From Caulobacterales bacterium (GTDB lineage Bacteria > Pseudomonadota > Alphaproteobacteria > Caulobacterales > Caulobacteraceae): 5,924 nt of DNA. A program made the position numbers and the translations under genes. Numbering within the stretch: position 1 is the first letter of the stretch; each line of letters starts with the position of its first letter. Positions 1-4,924 of the stretch are shown in pieces. The stretch covers positions 1-5,924 of the forward strand of contig CANKEA010000083.1 in assembly GCA_947480815.1 (NCBI GenBank), given 5' to 3'. The notes beneath the pieces are model-generated. The model worked only from the letters and a program-made list of their open reading frames with translations. It was not told where the DNA came from and did no database searches.

Positions 1-905
1 CCCTGCCCAGCATTCTGGGCTCACTCTGCGTGCCGAGCTGGAGCAACCCTGGCTTCAACAACCGCTCCGTCGCTCAATCCCAAGACAACAAAGACCTGTC
101 TGGCACCCTCAAGGCCAGCTACCGCATTTCGCCCGAGCTGATGACCTATGTGTCTTACGCCCGCGGGTTCAAGGCCGGCGGCTTCAACCTAGACCGAACC
201 CAGGGCGGGGCGTTTACCCCCACCTTGCCGCTTCCGATCGTGCCCATGGCCTCAACCGCATTTCCGGCTGAAACTGTCGATACCTACGAGGCGGGCTTTA
301 AGAGCACCCTGGCGCATCGGTCCATGTTGCTCAACGCCACCGCCTTCAACAGCAAGTTCAAAGACTTCCAGCTCAACGCTTTCAACGGCATTACCTTCAA
401 CGTGATCCCGGTGCCGGAAGTGACCTCCTACGGCATCGACAGCGACCTGCTCTGGTTCACGCCGATCAGCGGCCTGACGACCCAGGGCGGCCTGACCTGG
501 GCCATGACCCAGTATGGCGACAACGCCGTGGCGGGCTTCCCTAACCTGCGCAATGGCCGCCTCTCAGGCGCGCCGCTGTTCTCCGGCTCCCTGGCGCTAG
601 ACTATAAACATAACTTGAGCAGCGACACGAAGCTCGTGGCCAACTTGGCGGCCAAGTACACCTCGGAAGCCAACACCGGATCAGACCTCGACCCGGCAAA
701 GGTTCAGGGGGCCTTTACGGTGGTCAATGGTCGGATTGGCTTGGCGGATTTCGGTGACCGCTGGTCGGTCGAGCTGTTCGGCACAAACCTGTTTGACACC
801 AACTACATGCAGGTGGCGTTCAGCGCACCCTTGCAGGCCGGTACCTACAACGCCTTTCTCGGCGCGCCGCGCACCTACGGCGTGATGCTGCGGGCAGGGT
901 TCTGA
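1..905 (+). CDS. TonB-dependent outer-membrane receptor, C-terminal part (5' truncated by window)
   Basis: The reading frame is open to the left edge (first whole codon at 3), so the 300 visible residues are the C-terminal beta-barrel part of a larger receptor; the GTG at 30 is an internal valine codon, not a start. Alternating hydrophobic/aromatic strands separated by polar loops run throughout. Typical barrel phrases of this family are visible: YVSYARGFKAGGFN (about visible residues 50-63), TYEAGFKSTL, SVELFGTNLFDTNY, and a C-terminal strand ending in phenylalanine (MLRAGF), the usual signal for BAM-dependent insertion. The plug domain and TonB box, if present, lie upstream of the window. 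Such receptors import large scarce ligands (siderophores, cobalamin, glycans) across the outer membrane using TonB energy; the ligand cannot be told from this part. It appears to end its own transcription unit. Confidence 0.93.
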   Translation, partial: LPSILGSLCVPSWSNPGFNNRSVAQSQDNKDLSGTLKASYRISPELMTYVSYARGFKAGGFNLDRTQGGAFTPTLPLPIVPMASTAFPAETVDTYEAGFKSTLAHRSMLLNATAFNSKFKDFQLNAFNGITFNVIPVPEVTSYGIDSDLLWFTPISGLTTQGGLTWAMTQYGDNAVAGFPNLRNGRLSGAPLFSGSLALDYKHNLSSDTKLVANLAAKYTSEANTGSDLDPAKVQGAFTVVNGRIGLADFGDRWSVELFGTNLFDTNYMQVAFSAPLQAGTYNAFLGAPRTYGVMLRAGF

Positions 906-930
906 CCGGAATAGGCGCAAGGCGGCGGCG

Positions 931-951
931 GGGCCCCAAAGCCCTTCTTCT
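931..951 (+). terminator. Possible weak terminator after the TonB-dependent receptor
   Basis: GGGC (931-934) can pair with GCCC (941-944) across a 6-base loop, with a further G-T wobble, and is followed by the T-rich stretch TTCTTCT. The stem is only 4-5 pairs and the tail is interrupted by C, so this is a weak candidate; it is listed because it lies 25 bases after the receptor stop codon and before the next likely promoter. Confidence 0.28.
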
Positions 952-956
952 CGCCC

Positions 957-985
957 TTGCCCTATCGCGCCGGTACGGCTAATCG
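957..985 (+). promoter_or_regulatory. Candidate housekeeping promoter for the peptide / reductase / folB unit
   Basis: TTGCCCT (957-963) and GCTAATCG (978-985) are separated by 14 bases. This spacing fits the Caulobacter-type housekeeping promoter consensus as I know it (TTGACGS, 10-14 bases, GCTANAWC), with an imperfect match in both boxes. It would start RNA near 992, about 24 bases before the ATG of the small peptide. The position, after a receptor gene and before a run of closely spaced genes, is sensible, but the match is modest. Confidence 0.32.
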
Positions 986-1015
986 AAACGCGTCCGCTGC
1001 GGAGTTGATCTGACC

Positions 1016-1096
1016 ATGGTCGCGATTCTTGTCATCGCTATTTTTCTCGGCGGCTTTGCCGTGCTGAACCGCATCGAGATGGGCCGTTTCGACTGA
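1016..1096 (+). CDS. Small single-span membrane peptide, 26 residues
   Basis: An ATG at 1016 opens a 26-codon frame ending in TGA at 1094-1096. GGAG at 1001-1004 gives a plausible ribosome site 11 bases upstream. The product, MVAILVIAIFLGGFAVLNRI followed by EMGRFD, is a hydrophobic helix (residues 2-17) with a short polar tail carrying both charges, the pattern of an inner-membrane small protein. By my count 18 of 25 sense codons end in G or C, in line with a real gene in a GC-rich genome, although so short a frame could still arise by chance. It lies 42 bases before the reductase gene on the same strand and may share its transcript. The function is unknown; a role in stabilising a membrane complex, or as a leader affecting the next gene, is only a guess. 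Confidence 0.5.
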   Translation: MVAILVIAIFLGGFAVLNRIEMGRFD

Positions 1097-1138
1097 GGCT
1101 GTTTAGGCAACGCATTCGGCAGCGGGCGTAAACATCCT

Positions 1139-1903
1139 ATGCCTCAGACCCATAGCCAGACCTCTGCTAGGGGCACGGCCCTGCTCACGGGCGCGGGCAA
1201 GCGGATCGGTCGCACACTCGCGTTGCGAGCCGCCGTGGCCGGTTTCGATGTGGCCGTGCACTATCATCATTCCCATGACGAGGCCCAGGCCGTCGCCGCA
1301 GAGATCCGCGCGCTTGGCCGGAAGGCACAGACCTTTTCCGCTGATCTCTCCGATCCGGCGGCGCTACTGGCGCTGATCGGCAATGCCACCGCCGAGCTGG
1401 GCCCGCTGACGCTGCTGGTCAATTGCGCTGCCTTGTTCGAGCCGGACCACGTGGGTGCGATCGATCCTGCGCGGTATGATGCGCATCAGGCGGTAAACCT
1501 GCGCGCACCCGTGCTGCTGGCCCAGGCCTTCGCTGCAGCACTGCCGCACGAGCGCAAGGGCCTTATCGTCAATATCGTCGACCAGCGCGTGCTCCAAACC
1601 GATCCAAGCTTTTTTAGTTATAGCGTAAGTAAGGCTGGTCTTTTTTATGCTACCCGCACCCTGGCGCAGGGGCTGGCACCGCGCATTCGGGTCAACGCCA
1701 TCGGACCTGGCCCGACACTCGCATCCATTCACCAGTCCCCTGAGGATTTCGAGCGTGAGGCCGCAGGCTCGCTGCTTGGCCATGCCGTTTCCCCCGACGA
1801 GATCGCTGACGCCATGGCCTACCTGATTGACGCGCCCTCCGTCACTGGCCAGATGATCACGGTCGACAGCGGCCAGCACCTGAATTGGATGCCCCCGGCG
1901 TGA
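1139..1903 (+). CDS. SDR-family reductase, pteridine reductase / FolM-like
   Basis: This 254-residue protein is a short-chain dehydrogenase/reductase of normal single-domain length. The N-terminal Rossmann motif is TGAGKRIG (residues 17-24), the TGxxxRxG form typical of pteridine reductases rather than the usual TGxxxGIG. NCAA (95-98) replaces NNAG, and N120 is the structural Asn. The catalytic Ser is replaced by D148, followed by Y161 and K165 in YSVSK; the D-to-Y spacing of 13 equals that of the Asp181/Tyr194/Lys198 set known for Leishmania PTR1. The reaction is therefore probably NADPH-dependent reduction of a dihydropterin such as dihydromonapterin or dihydrofolate in the cytosol. The adjoining folB, overlapped by 4 bases, supports a pterin role. 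The start codon has no clear Shine-Dalgarno sequence. A general SDR oxidoreductase with another substrate remains possible. Confidence 0.88.
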   Translation: MPQTHSQTSARGTALLTGAGKRIGRTLALRAAVAGFDVAVHYHHSHDEAQAVAAEIRALGRKAQTFSADLSDPAALLALIGNATAELGPLTLLVNCAALFEPDHVGAIDPARYDAHQAVNLRAPVLLAQAFAAALPHERKGLIVNIVDQRVLQTDPSFFSYSVSKAGLFYATRTLAQGLAPRIRVNAIGPGPTLASIHQSPEDFEREAAGSLLGHAVSPDEIADAMAYLIDAPSVTGQMITVDSGQHLNWMPPA

Positions 1904-2307
1904 CCCCTGCCCCTGTACTTAACCCAGCCGAGACGGCTGCGAACACGCTGGTCAGCGCCAAGATTTTCGTGCGTGCGCTCAGCGTGCTGGCGCACATCGG
2001 TGTCTATGATCACGAACATGGTCACGGCCAGCCGCTAATCATCGACGCCGAACTCGACGTGGACATCGGCGAGCCCGAACGCCTGGCCGAAACGGTCAAT
2101 TACGAAACCATTGCCCAGACCGCGCGCGCCATTGCCGACGCAGGCCACATCGGCCTGGTGGAGACCTACGCCTGGCGTCTCGCCACGGCACTGCTGGAAG
2201 ACCCACGCGTGCAACGGGCGCGGGTTCGCGTGGAAAAGCCCAATGCCCTCGCGCCGGACGCCGAAGCCGCCGGGGTCGAGATCACCTTGTCGTGCCAAGG
2301 GACCTAA
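1900..2307 (+). CDS. folB: Dihydroneopterin aldolase
   Basis: FolB cleaves 7,8-dihydroneopterin to 6-hydroxymethyl-7,8-dihydropterin and glycolaldehyde in folate synthesis. I place the start at the GTG at 1900, which forms a GTGA overlap with the reductase stop and gives 135 residues; an in-frame TTG at 1885 would add five residues but has no better ribosome site. Family landmarks are in order: GVYDHE (34-39) with the catalytic-type Glu39, VNYET (66-70) with the conserved Tyr68, LVETYAWRLA (87-96) with the pterin-binding Glu88, and VEKPNAL (111-117) with the catalytic Lys113. An N-terminal extension of about 20 residues precedes the usual core. There is no independent Shine-Dalgarno sequence, so translation is probably coupled to the upstream reductase. 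The enzyme acts as a cytosolic oligomer (family knowledge). Confidence 0.93.
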   Translation: MTPAPVLNPAETAANTLVSAKIFVRALSVLAHIGVYDHEHGHGQPLIIDAELDVDIGEPERLAETVNYETIAQTARAIADAGHIGLVETYAWRLATALLEDPRVQRARVRVEKPNALAPDAEAAGVEITLSCQGT

Positions 2308-2315
2308 CCGGGTAG

Positions 2316-2681
2316 GTGGTGGAACCAACCGCAACATCGACTTACGCTACCCGACCATCGCCCCTTTCCGGCGAAACGCACTGGACCCTGCATGACGGCA
2401 GACTGATCCAGCAGCGCGGCAAGTCCCGTGTCGTTCATCCGCTCTCCGGCCTGAGCCGGATGACCCTGCTGCCTGCCAAGGTGCGGCGGCCACATCCCTG
2501 CGTGACACTGAGGTTCGGACGAAACCGTGTGATGATCGCAGCCGCTGGTTTTGACAGACGCAGGGTCGAGACCTATCTGCCGACCTATGGTCCCTTTGTG
2601 CGCGCCCTGGCTGCCGAAGCAGCGGCAATCTCAAAGGCTAGGTCGTGCTCGCTGGCGCGGTCGACCGCCGCTCGCCGCTGA
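2316..2681 (+). CDS. Unknown basic soluble domain; probably the 5' part of a frameshifted gene
   Basis: I do not recognise a named family. The frame starts at GTG 2316 (or GTG 2319), 8 bases after folB stops, so it is probably in the same operon; the start is uncertain because the only SD-like bases overlap it. Up to about residue 109 the sequence looks like a compact beta-rich domain: THWTLHDGRLIQQRGKSR, a PLSGLSRMTLLP strand pair, CVTLRFGRNRVMI, then a helix in YGPFVRALAAEAA (91-103). This recalls small PH-like domains. The last 12 residues (SCSLARSTAARR) do not look like a natural ending, and the neighbouring frame continues there with a membrane region that would suit the same protein. 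A missing base near 2643 would explain both. Whether this is a genuine mutation, a sequencing error or two true overlapping genes cannot be decided here. Confidence 0.55.
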   Translation: MVEPTATSTYATRPSPLSGETHWTLHDGRLIQQRGKSRVVHPLSGLSRMTLLPAKVRRPHPCVTLRFGRNRVMIAAAGFDRRRVETYLPTYGPFVRALAAEAAAISKARSCSLARSTAARR

Positions 2682-2884
2682 CATGGGCGATTGCCCTTTT
2701 GGGTGCCGGTGCTTTTGGCATGCTGCTGACCGCTATGAGCAACGCGGCTCGCAGCATTTGCCTGTCGCTGGCCTCGCATCTGATCTTCGTCGCACTTCTG
2801 CTGGGGTCCGTCCTGCCTTGGCTAGAGCCTACGGATCAGGCGTTCGATCCACTGGCCATTGCGGACTCCCGGCTACCGCGTTGA
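2645..2884 (+). CDS. Unknown two-span membrane segment; probably the 3' part of the same frameshifted gene
   Basis: Read from GTG 2645, this 79-residue frame contains two hydrophobic stretches, about residues 13-30 (LTWAIALLGAGAFGMLLT) and 40-60 (LSLASHLIFVALLLGSVLPW), then a short polar tail ending FDPLAIADSRLPR. It overlaps the preceding frame by 37 bases. AAAGG at 2633-2637, 7 bases before GTG, could serve as a ribosome site, so independent translation is possible. An in-frame TAG at 2639-2641 just upstream blocks extension. Joining it to the previous frame by one extra base near 2643 would give a single protein of about 189 residues with an N-terminal soluble domain and C-terminal membrane anchor, which I consider likelier. 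No function is assigned. Confidence 0.5.
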   Translation: MLAGAVDRRSPLTWAIALLGAGAFGMLLTAMSNAARSICLSLASHLIFVALLLGSVLPWLEPTDQAFDPLAIADSRLPR

Positions 2885-2946
2885 GGCTTTTGGCCGCCGA
2901 TTTGCGTTTCGGCCGCGCGTCACCCACATTTTAACAGTCGAACCGC

Positions 2947-2952
2947 GAAGGA
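2947..2952 (+). promoter_or_regulatory. Ribosome binding site of the DUF4870-like gene
   Basis: GAAGGA lies 6 bases before the ATG at 2959. It is one of only two good Shine-Dalgarno sites in the window and fixes that start; the gene also has 74 bases of free upstream sequence, suggesting separate expression from the unknown genes before it. Confidence 0.75.
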
Positions 2953-2958
2953 ACCGCC

Positions 2959-3369
2959 ATGGCCGATGTCGAACCCGCCGATCCACGCCACGCGCTTAGC
3001 GAAGACCGAGTGACGCCTGGGATCACCTATGGCCTTTACCTGGCAGGTTTCCCCACCGCCGGATTGACCACGGCAATTGGTCTGATCCTGGCCTACGCCC
3101 GGCTGGCCGATGCCGGGCCTATGACCTTCAGCCACTATCGCTTCCTGATCCGCACCTTCTGGCTCGGGATTGCCTGGGCGCTGATCGGCCTGGCCTCATT
3201 CTCGTTCGGCGTGCCGCTGTCACTAGTCCTGATCGGAATCCCCTTCGTTAAACTGGGCCTGCTGATCTGGGCCCTGATGGGGGTCTGGTATGCGGTGCGG
3301 TGCTTCGCCGGCCTGATCTATCTTTCGCGGGGCCAGGTCTACCCCCGACCGCGCAGTTGGTTCTTCTAA
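2959..3369 (+). CDS. Polytopic inner-membrane protein, DUF4870/COG3671-like
   Basis: This 136-residue protein starts at an ATG with a good ribosome site. A soluble N-terminus of about 20 residues is followed by a hydrophobic segment (about 22-48), a short cytosolic-type loop with SHYRFLIRTFW (58-68), and a long hydrophobic region (about 66-112) that can hold two spans. The end, VRCFAGLIYLSRG followed by PRPRSWFF, is basic and aromatic. The His-Tyr-Arg-Phe...Arg-Thr-Phe-Trp loop and the arginine/glycine-rich tail after the last span are what I associate with the uncharacterised DUF4870/COG3671 (Tic20-like) membrane proteins. The biological role of the family is not established. It is separated from its upstream neighbours by 74 bases and is followed by a convergent terminator shared with ilvE. 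Confidence 0.82.
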   Translation: MADVEPADPRHALSEDRVTPGITYGLYLAGFPTAGLTTAIGLILAYARLADAGPMTFSHYRFLIRTFWLGIAWALIGLASFSFGVPLSLVLIGIPFVKLGLLIWALMGVWYAVRCFAGLIYLSRGQVYPRPRSWFF

Positions 3370-3378
3370 GCCCACAAG

Positions 3379-3449
3379 AAAAAGGGCGGGTGGTTTGCCC
3401 CATTCACTCTTCCACTAAGCCTCAAAGGCTTGATTTTTCAGGGCCGCCC
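3379..3449 (-). terminator. Rho-independent terminator for ilvE (minus strand)
   Basis: Read on the minus strand just after the ilvE stop, GGGCGG (complement of 3444-3449) can pair with CCGCCC (complement of 3384-3389), which is followed directly by five T residues (complement of A at 3379-3383). The small AAGCCT/AGGCTT hairpin sits inside the loop. A shorter alternative uses GGGC (3397-3400) with GCCC (3384-3387) and the same T tract. The two strands thus share one compact 70-base terminator region. Confidence 0.5.
3417..3438 (+). terminator. Rho-independent terminator for the plus-strand membrane protein gene
   Basis: AAGCCT (3417-3422), a 3-base loop CAA, and AGGCTT (3426-3431) form a perfect 6-pair stem, followed by GATTTTTC with five T residues (3434-3438). 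It lies about 48 bases after the stop at 3369 and 13 bases before the end of the convergent ilvE gene. Confidence 0.6.
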
Positions 3450-3450
3450 G

Positions 3451-4326
3451 CTACTGCCCGCGAACCAGGTTAGCGTACTGTTCCATCAGGCCCAGCGAGA
3501 CCTTGCCGGGCGTGAAGCGGAACTCACCGACTTCCGAGACCGGCGTCACCTCGGCCGCGCTGCCAACCAGGAAGCATTCGGTAAAGGTCGCCAGGTCCTC
3601 TTTGGAGATATGGCGCTCGATCACCTCGATGCCGTTGGCCTTCGCCAGGGCGATCACAGAACGGCGGGTAATACCGTCAAGGAAGCAATCGGGCGTCGGC
3701 GTATGGATTGCCCCATCGAGCACAAACATCACATTGGCGCCGGTCGCCTCTGCAACGTAACCGCGCCAATCTAGGAACAGGGCGTCGGCATAGCCGTCAC
3801 GTTCAGCAGCATGTTTGCAAATGGTGCAGATCATATAGAGGCCGCTGGCCTTGGAATGCACCGGCTCGGTCTCGGGCGAGGGCCGCTTGTACTTGGCCCA
3901 GGTCAGTCGGATGCCCTTGGCCTTGGTGGCGGGATCAAAATAGCTCGGCCAATCCCATGCCGCGATGGCCATGTGGATCTTGGTGGACTGGGCCGAAACC
4001 GCCATCATCTCGCTGCCACGCCAAGCAATCGGGCGGACGTAGGCGTCGGTCAAACCATTCTTGGCGCAGATCTCGATACAGGCCTGATTGATCTGTGCAA
4101 CGGTGAACGGGATATCGAAATCAAGAATCTGTGCCGATGCGAACAGACGCTCGGTGTGTTCGTTGAGCTTGAAGATCTGGCCCCCATACATCCTCTCACC
4201 TTCGAAGACGGACGAGGCATAGTGCAGGCCGTGGGTCAGTACGTGCACCTTCGCCTCGCGCCAGGGAATGATTTGGCCATCCATCCAAATCCAGCCGTCG
4301 CGATCGTCAAAGGGCAGTATCGTCAT
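3451..4326 (-). CDS. ilvE: Branched-chain amino acid aminotransferase (class IV PLP enzyme)
   Basis: IlvE transfers the amino group between glutamate and the 2-keto acids of leucine, isoleucine and valine, the last step of their synthesis, in the cytosol. The 291-residue length is close to the usual 300-310 of the family. Recognisable elements in order are HGLHYASSVFEGERMY (32-47), the Schiff-base Lys159 in SKASGLY, the DALFLDWRGYVAEATGAN stretch with Glu193 that contacts the pyridine nitrogen, DGITRRSVIALA (217-228) in the phosphate-binding region, and VGSAAEVTPV (254-263). Lys159 and Glu193 fall at or within one residue of the E. coli IlvE positions. The ATG at 4326 has a strong AAGGAGG site 9 bases upstream. 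C167 and C170 form a CxxC pair close to the catalytic lysine. It is divergent from the marR gene and shares a 106-base control region with it. D-amino acid aminotransferase and aminodeoxychorismate lyase are related alternatives, less likely on motifs. Confidence 0.94.
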   Translation of the reverse strand: MTILPFDDRDGWIWMDGQIIPWREAKVHVLTHGLHYASSVFEGERMYGGQIFKLNEHTERLFASAQILDFDIPFTVAQINQACIEICAKNGLTDAYVRPIAWRGSEMMAVSAQSTKIHMAIAAWDWPSYFDPATKAKGIRLTWAKYKRPSPETEPVHSKASGLYMICTICKHAAERDGYADALFLDWRGYVAEATGANVMFVLDGAIHTPTPDCFLDGITRRSVIALAKANGIEVIERHISKEDLATFTECFLVGSAAEVTPVSEVGEFRFTPGKVSLGLMEQYANLVRGQ

Positions 4327-4335
4327 GACTCCACG

Positions 4336-4342
4336 CCTCCTT
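4336..4342 (-). promoter_or_regulatory. Ribosome binding site of ilvE
   Basis: On the minus strand AAGGAGG, a full match to the anti-Shine-Dalgarno complement, lies 9 bases before the ilvE ATG. It fixes that start and suggests strong translation. Confidence 0.85.
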
Positions 4343-4355
4343 CCGTGCGTGCGGG

Positions 4356-4380
4356 CCGGTTAGACACCTCACAGAACCGG
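4356..4380. promoter_or_regulatory. Inverted repeat over the ilvE promoter, candidate operator
   Basis: CCGGTT (4356-4361) and AACCGG (4375-4380) form a perfect 6+13+6 dyad. One arm overlaps the ilvE -10 box and the other lies just inside the -35 box, so a bound dimer would block RNA polymerase at ilvE. The arm centres are 19 bases apart, close to two helical turns. The binder is unknown; the divergently encoded MarR protein is the nearest candidate. A 6-base dyad can arise by chance in a region this size. Confidence 0.4.
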
Positions 4381-4388
4381 TGCGTCAA
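4359..4388 (-). promoter_or_regulatory. Housekeeping-type promoter of ilvE
   Basis: On the minus strand TTGACG (complement of 4383-4388) and TCTAAC (complement of 4359-4364) are 18 bases apart. The -35 box matches TTGACG, the form preferred in alphaproteobacteria, and the -10 box matches 4 of 6 positions of TATAAT. RNA would begin near 4352, giving a leader of about 25 bases that contains the ribosome site. Confidence 0.6.
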
Positions 4389-4420
4389 ACAAAATGGCGG
4401 GCAAAAGGGACCATTTGGGC

Positions 4421-4426
4421 CATAGT
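4421..4426 (+). promoter_or_regulatory. Candidate -10 box for a leaderless marR transcript
   Basis: CATAGT matches TATAAT at 4 of 6 positions and ends 6 bases before the ATG at 4433, so transcription could begin on the start codon itself. No clear -35 box lies 16-18 bases upstream, and no Shine-Dalgarno sequence precedes either possible start, which is why a leaderless message is considered. Confidence 0.3.
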
Positions 4427-4432
4427 CGTTGC

Positions 4433-4924
4433 ATGAACGACACCGCCGATCCCCGACTGATCCTGCGCGAGGAAGAGCTCGATTCCAGCCTCGAGATGCT
4501 GCTCCTGGCTGAGGCTGCCGTTTGGGCAGCCGCAGATGCGGTGCTCGAAACCGAAGCCAAGGGGCTGGGCCGCTCGCACTGGCGTGCCGCCCTGCTCCTG
4601 CGCCGCCGGCCCGAACTGGGCGTGCAGGAACTGGCGAAGTTGACCGGCCTGACCAAACAGGCTGCCAGCCGCACCCTGAGCGATCTCCAAGCCCTGGGGC
4701 TGGCCGAAAAGACCGACGGCGCATTAGACGCCCGCCGCCGCACAACGGCCCTCACCCCAGCAGGGCGAGCCTTTGAGGGACGGGTGAGCGAGCGGGTTCG
4801 GGCCCTGGTCGCCAAGGCCTGGCGTGAGGGCGGACTTGACGGAGTGCCCGCCGCCAAGCGAATTCTAAACGCCCTGGCCGGATCGCGCGTGAACCTCGGC
4901 CTGCCGAAGCGAGAAGCTTTATGA
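4433..4924 (+). CDS. MarR-family winged-helix transcription regulator
   Basis: The 163-residue protein has the MarR layout: N-terminal helix rich in Glu/Leu/Ala (12-41), helix pair around GRSHWRAALLLRRRPELG, helix-turn-helix VQELAKLTGLTKQAASRTL (64-82), and a wing with DARRRTTALTPAGRAF (99-114) carrying the conserved Asp-x-Arg pair. MarR proteins bind DNA as dimers and often repress divergent genes. I chose the ATG at 4433 because an upstream in-frame ATG at 4394 adds 13 atypical residues (MAGKRDHLGHSRC) and neither start has a ribosome site; 4394 cannot be excluded. It overlaps the response regulator by ATGA. A MarR gene followed by an OmpR-type regulator resembles petP-petR of Rhodobacter capsulatus, but function here is inferred from arrangement only. 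Confidence 0.87.
   Translation: MNDTADPRLILREEELDSSLEMLLLAEAAVWAAADAVLETEAKGLGRSHWRAALLLRRRPELGVQELAKLTGLTKQAASRTLSDLQALGLAEKTDGALDARRRTTALTPAGRAFEGRVSERVRALVAKAWREGGLDGVPAAKRILNALAGSRVNLGLPKREAL

Noticed and set aside
1610..1650. T6 runs in the reductase gene as programmed frameshift sites
   Set aside because: Neither run is in the phase needed for a -1 slippery heptamer (X XXY YYZ), and the zero frame continues through the full family length.
1885..1899. TTG at 1885 as the folB start
   Set aside because: The GTG at 1900 makes a standard 4-base stop/start overlap with the reductase, and the extra five residues have no supporting ribosome site.
2893..2916. GCCGA/TCGGC hairpin before the DUF4870-like gene as a terminator
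   Set aside because: The stem is only 5 pairs with an 8-base loop and the nearest T run (2929-2932) is 13 bases away, so it lacks terminator form; a nearby TTGCGT also gave no convincing -10 partner.
2551..2934. Plus-strand frame of 127 codons overlapping both unknown small genes
   Set aside because: Its product is Arg/Cys/Pro-rich without hydrophobic or domain pattern, while the two competing frames give a plausible domain and membrane spans.
3811..4425. Long plus-strand open frame opposite ilvE (204 codons), plus smaller ones at 3430-3774 and 3708-4091
   Set aside because: They lie wholly or mostly antisense to a clearly recognised ilvE with intact catalytic residues, show no family motifs, and are common by-products of GC-rich coding sequence.
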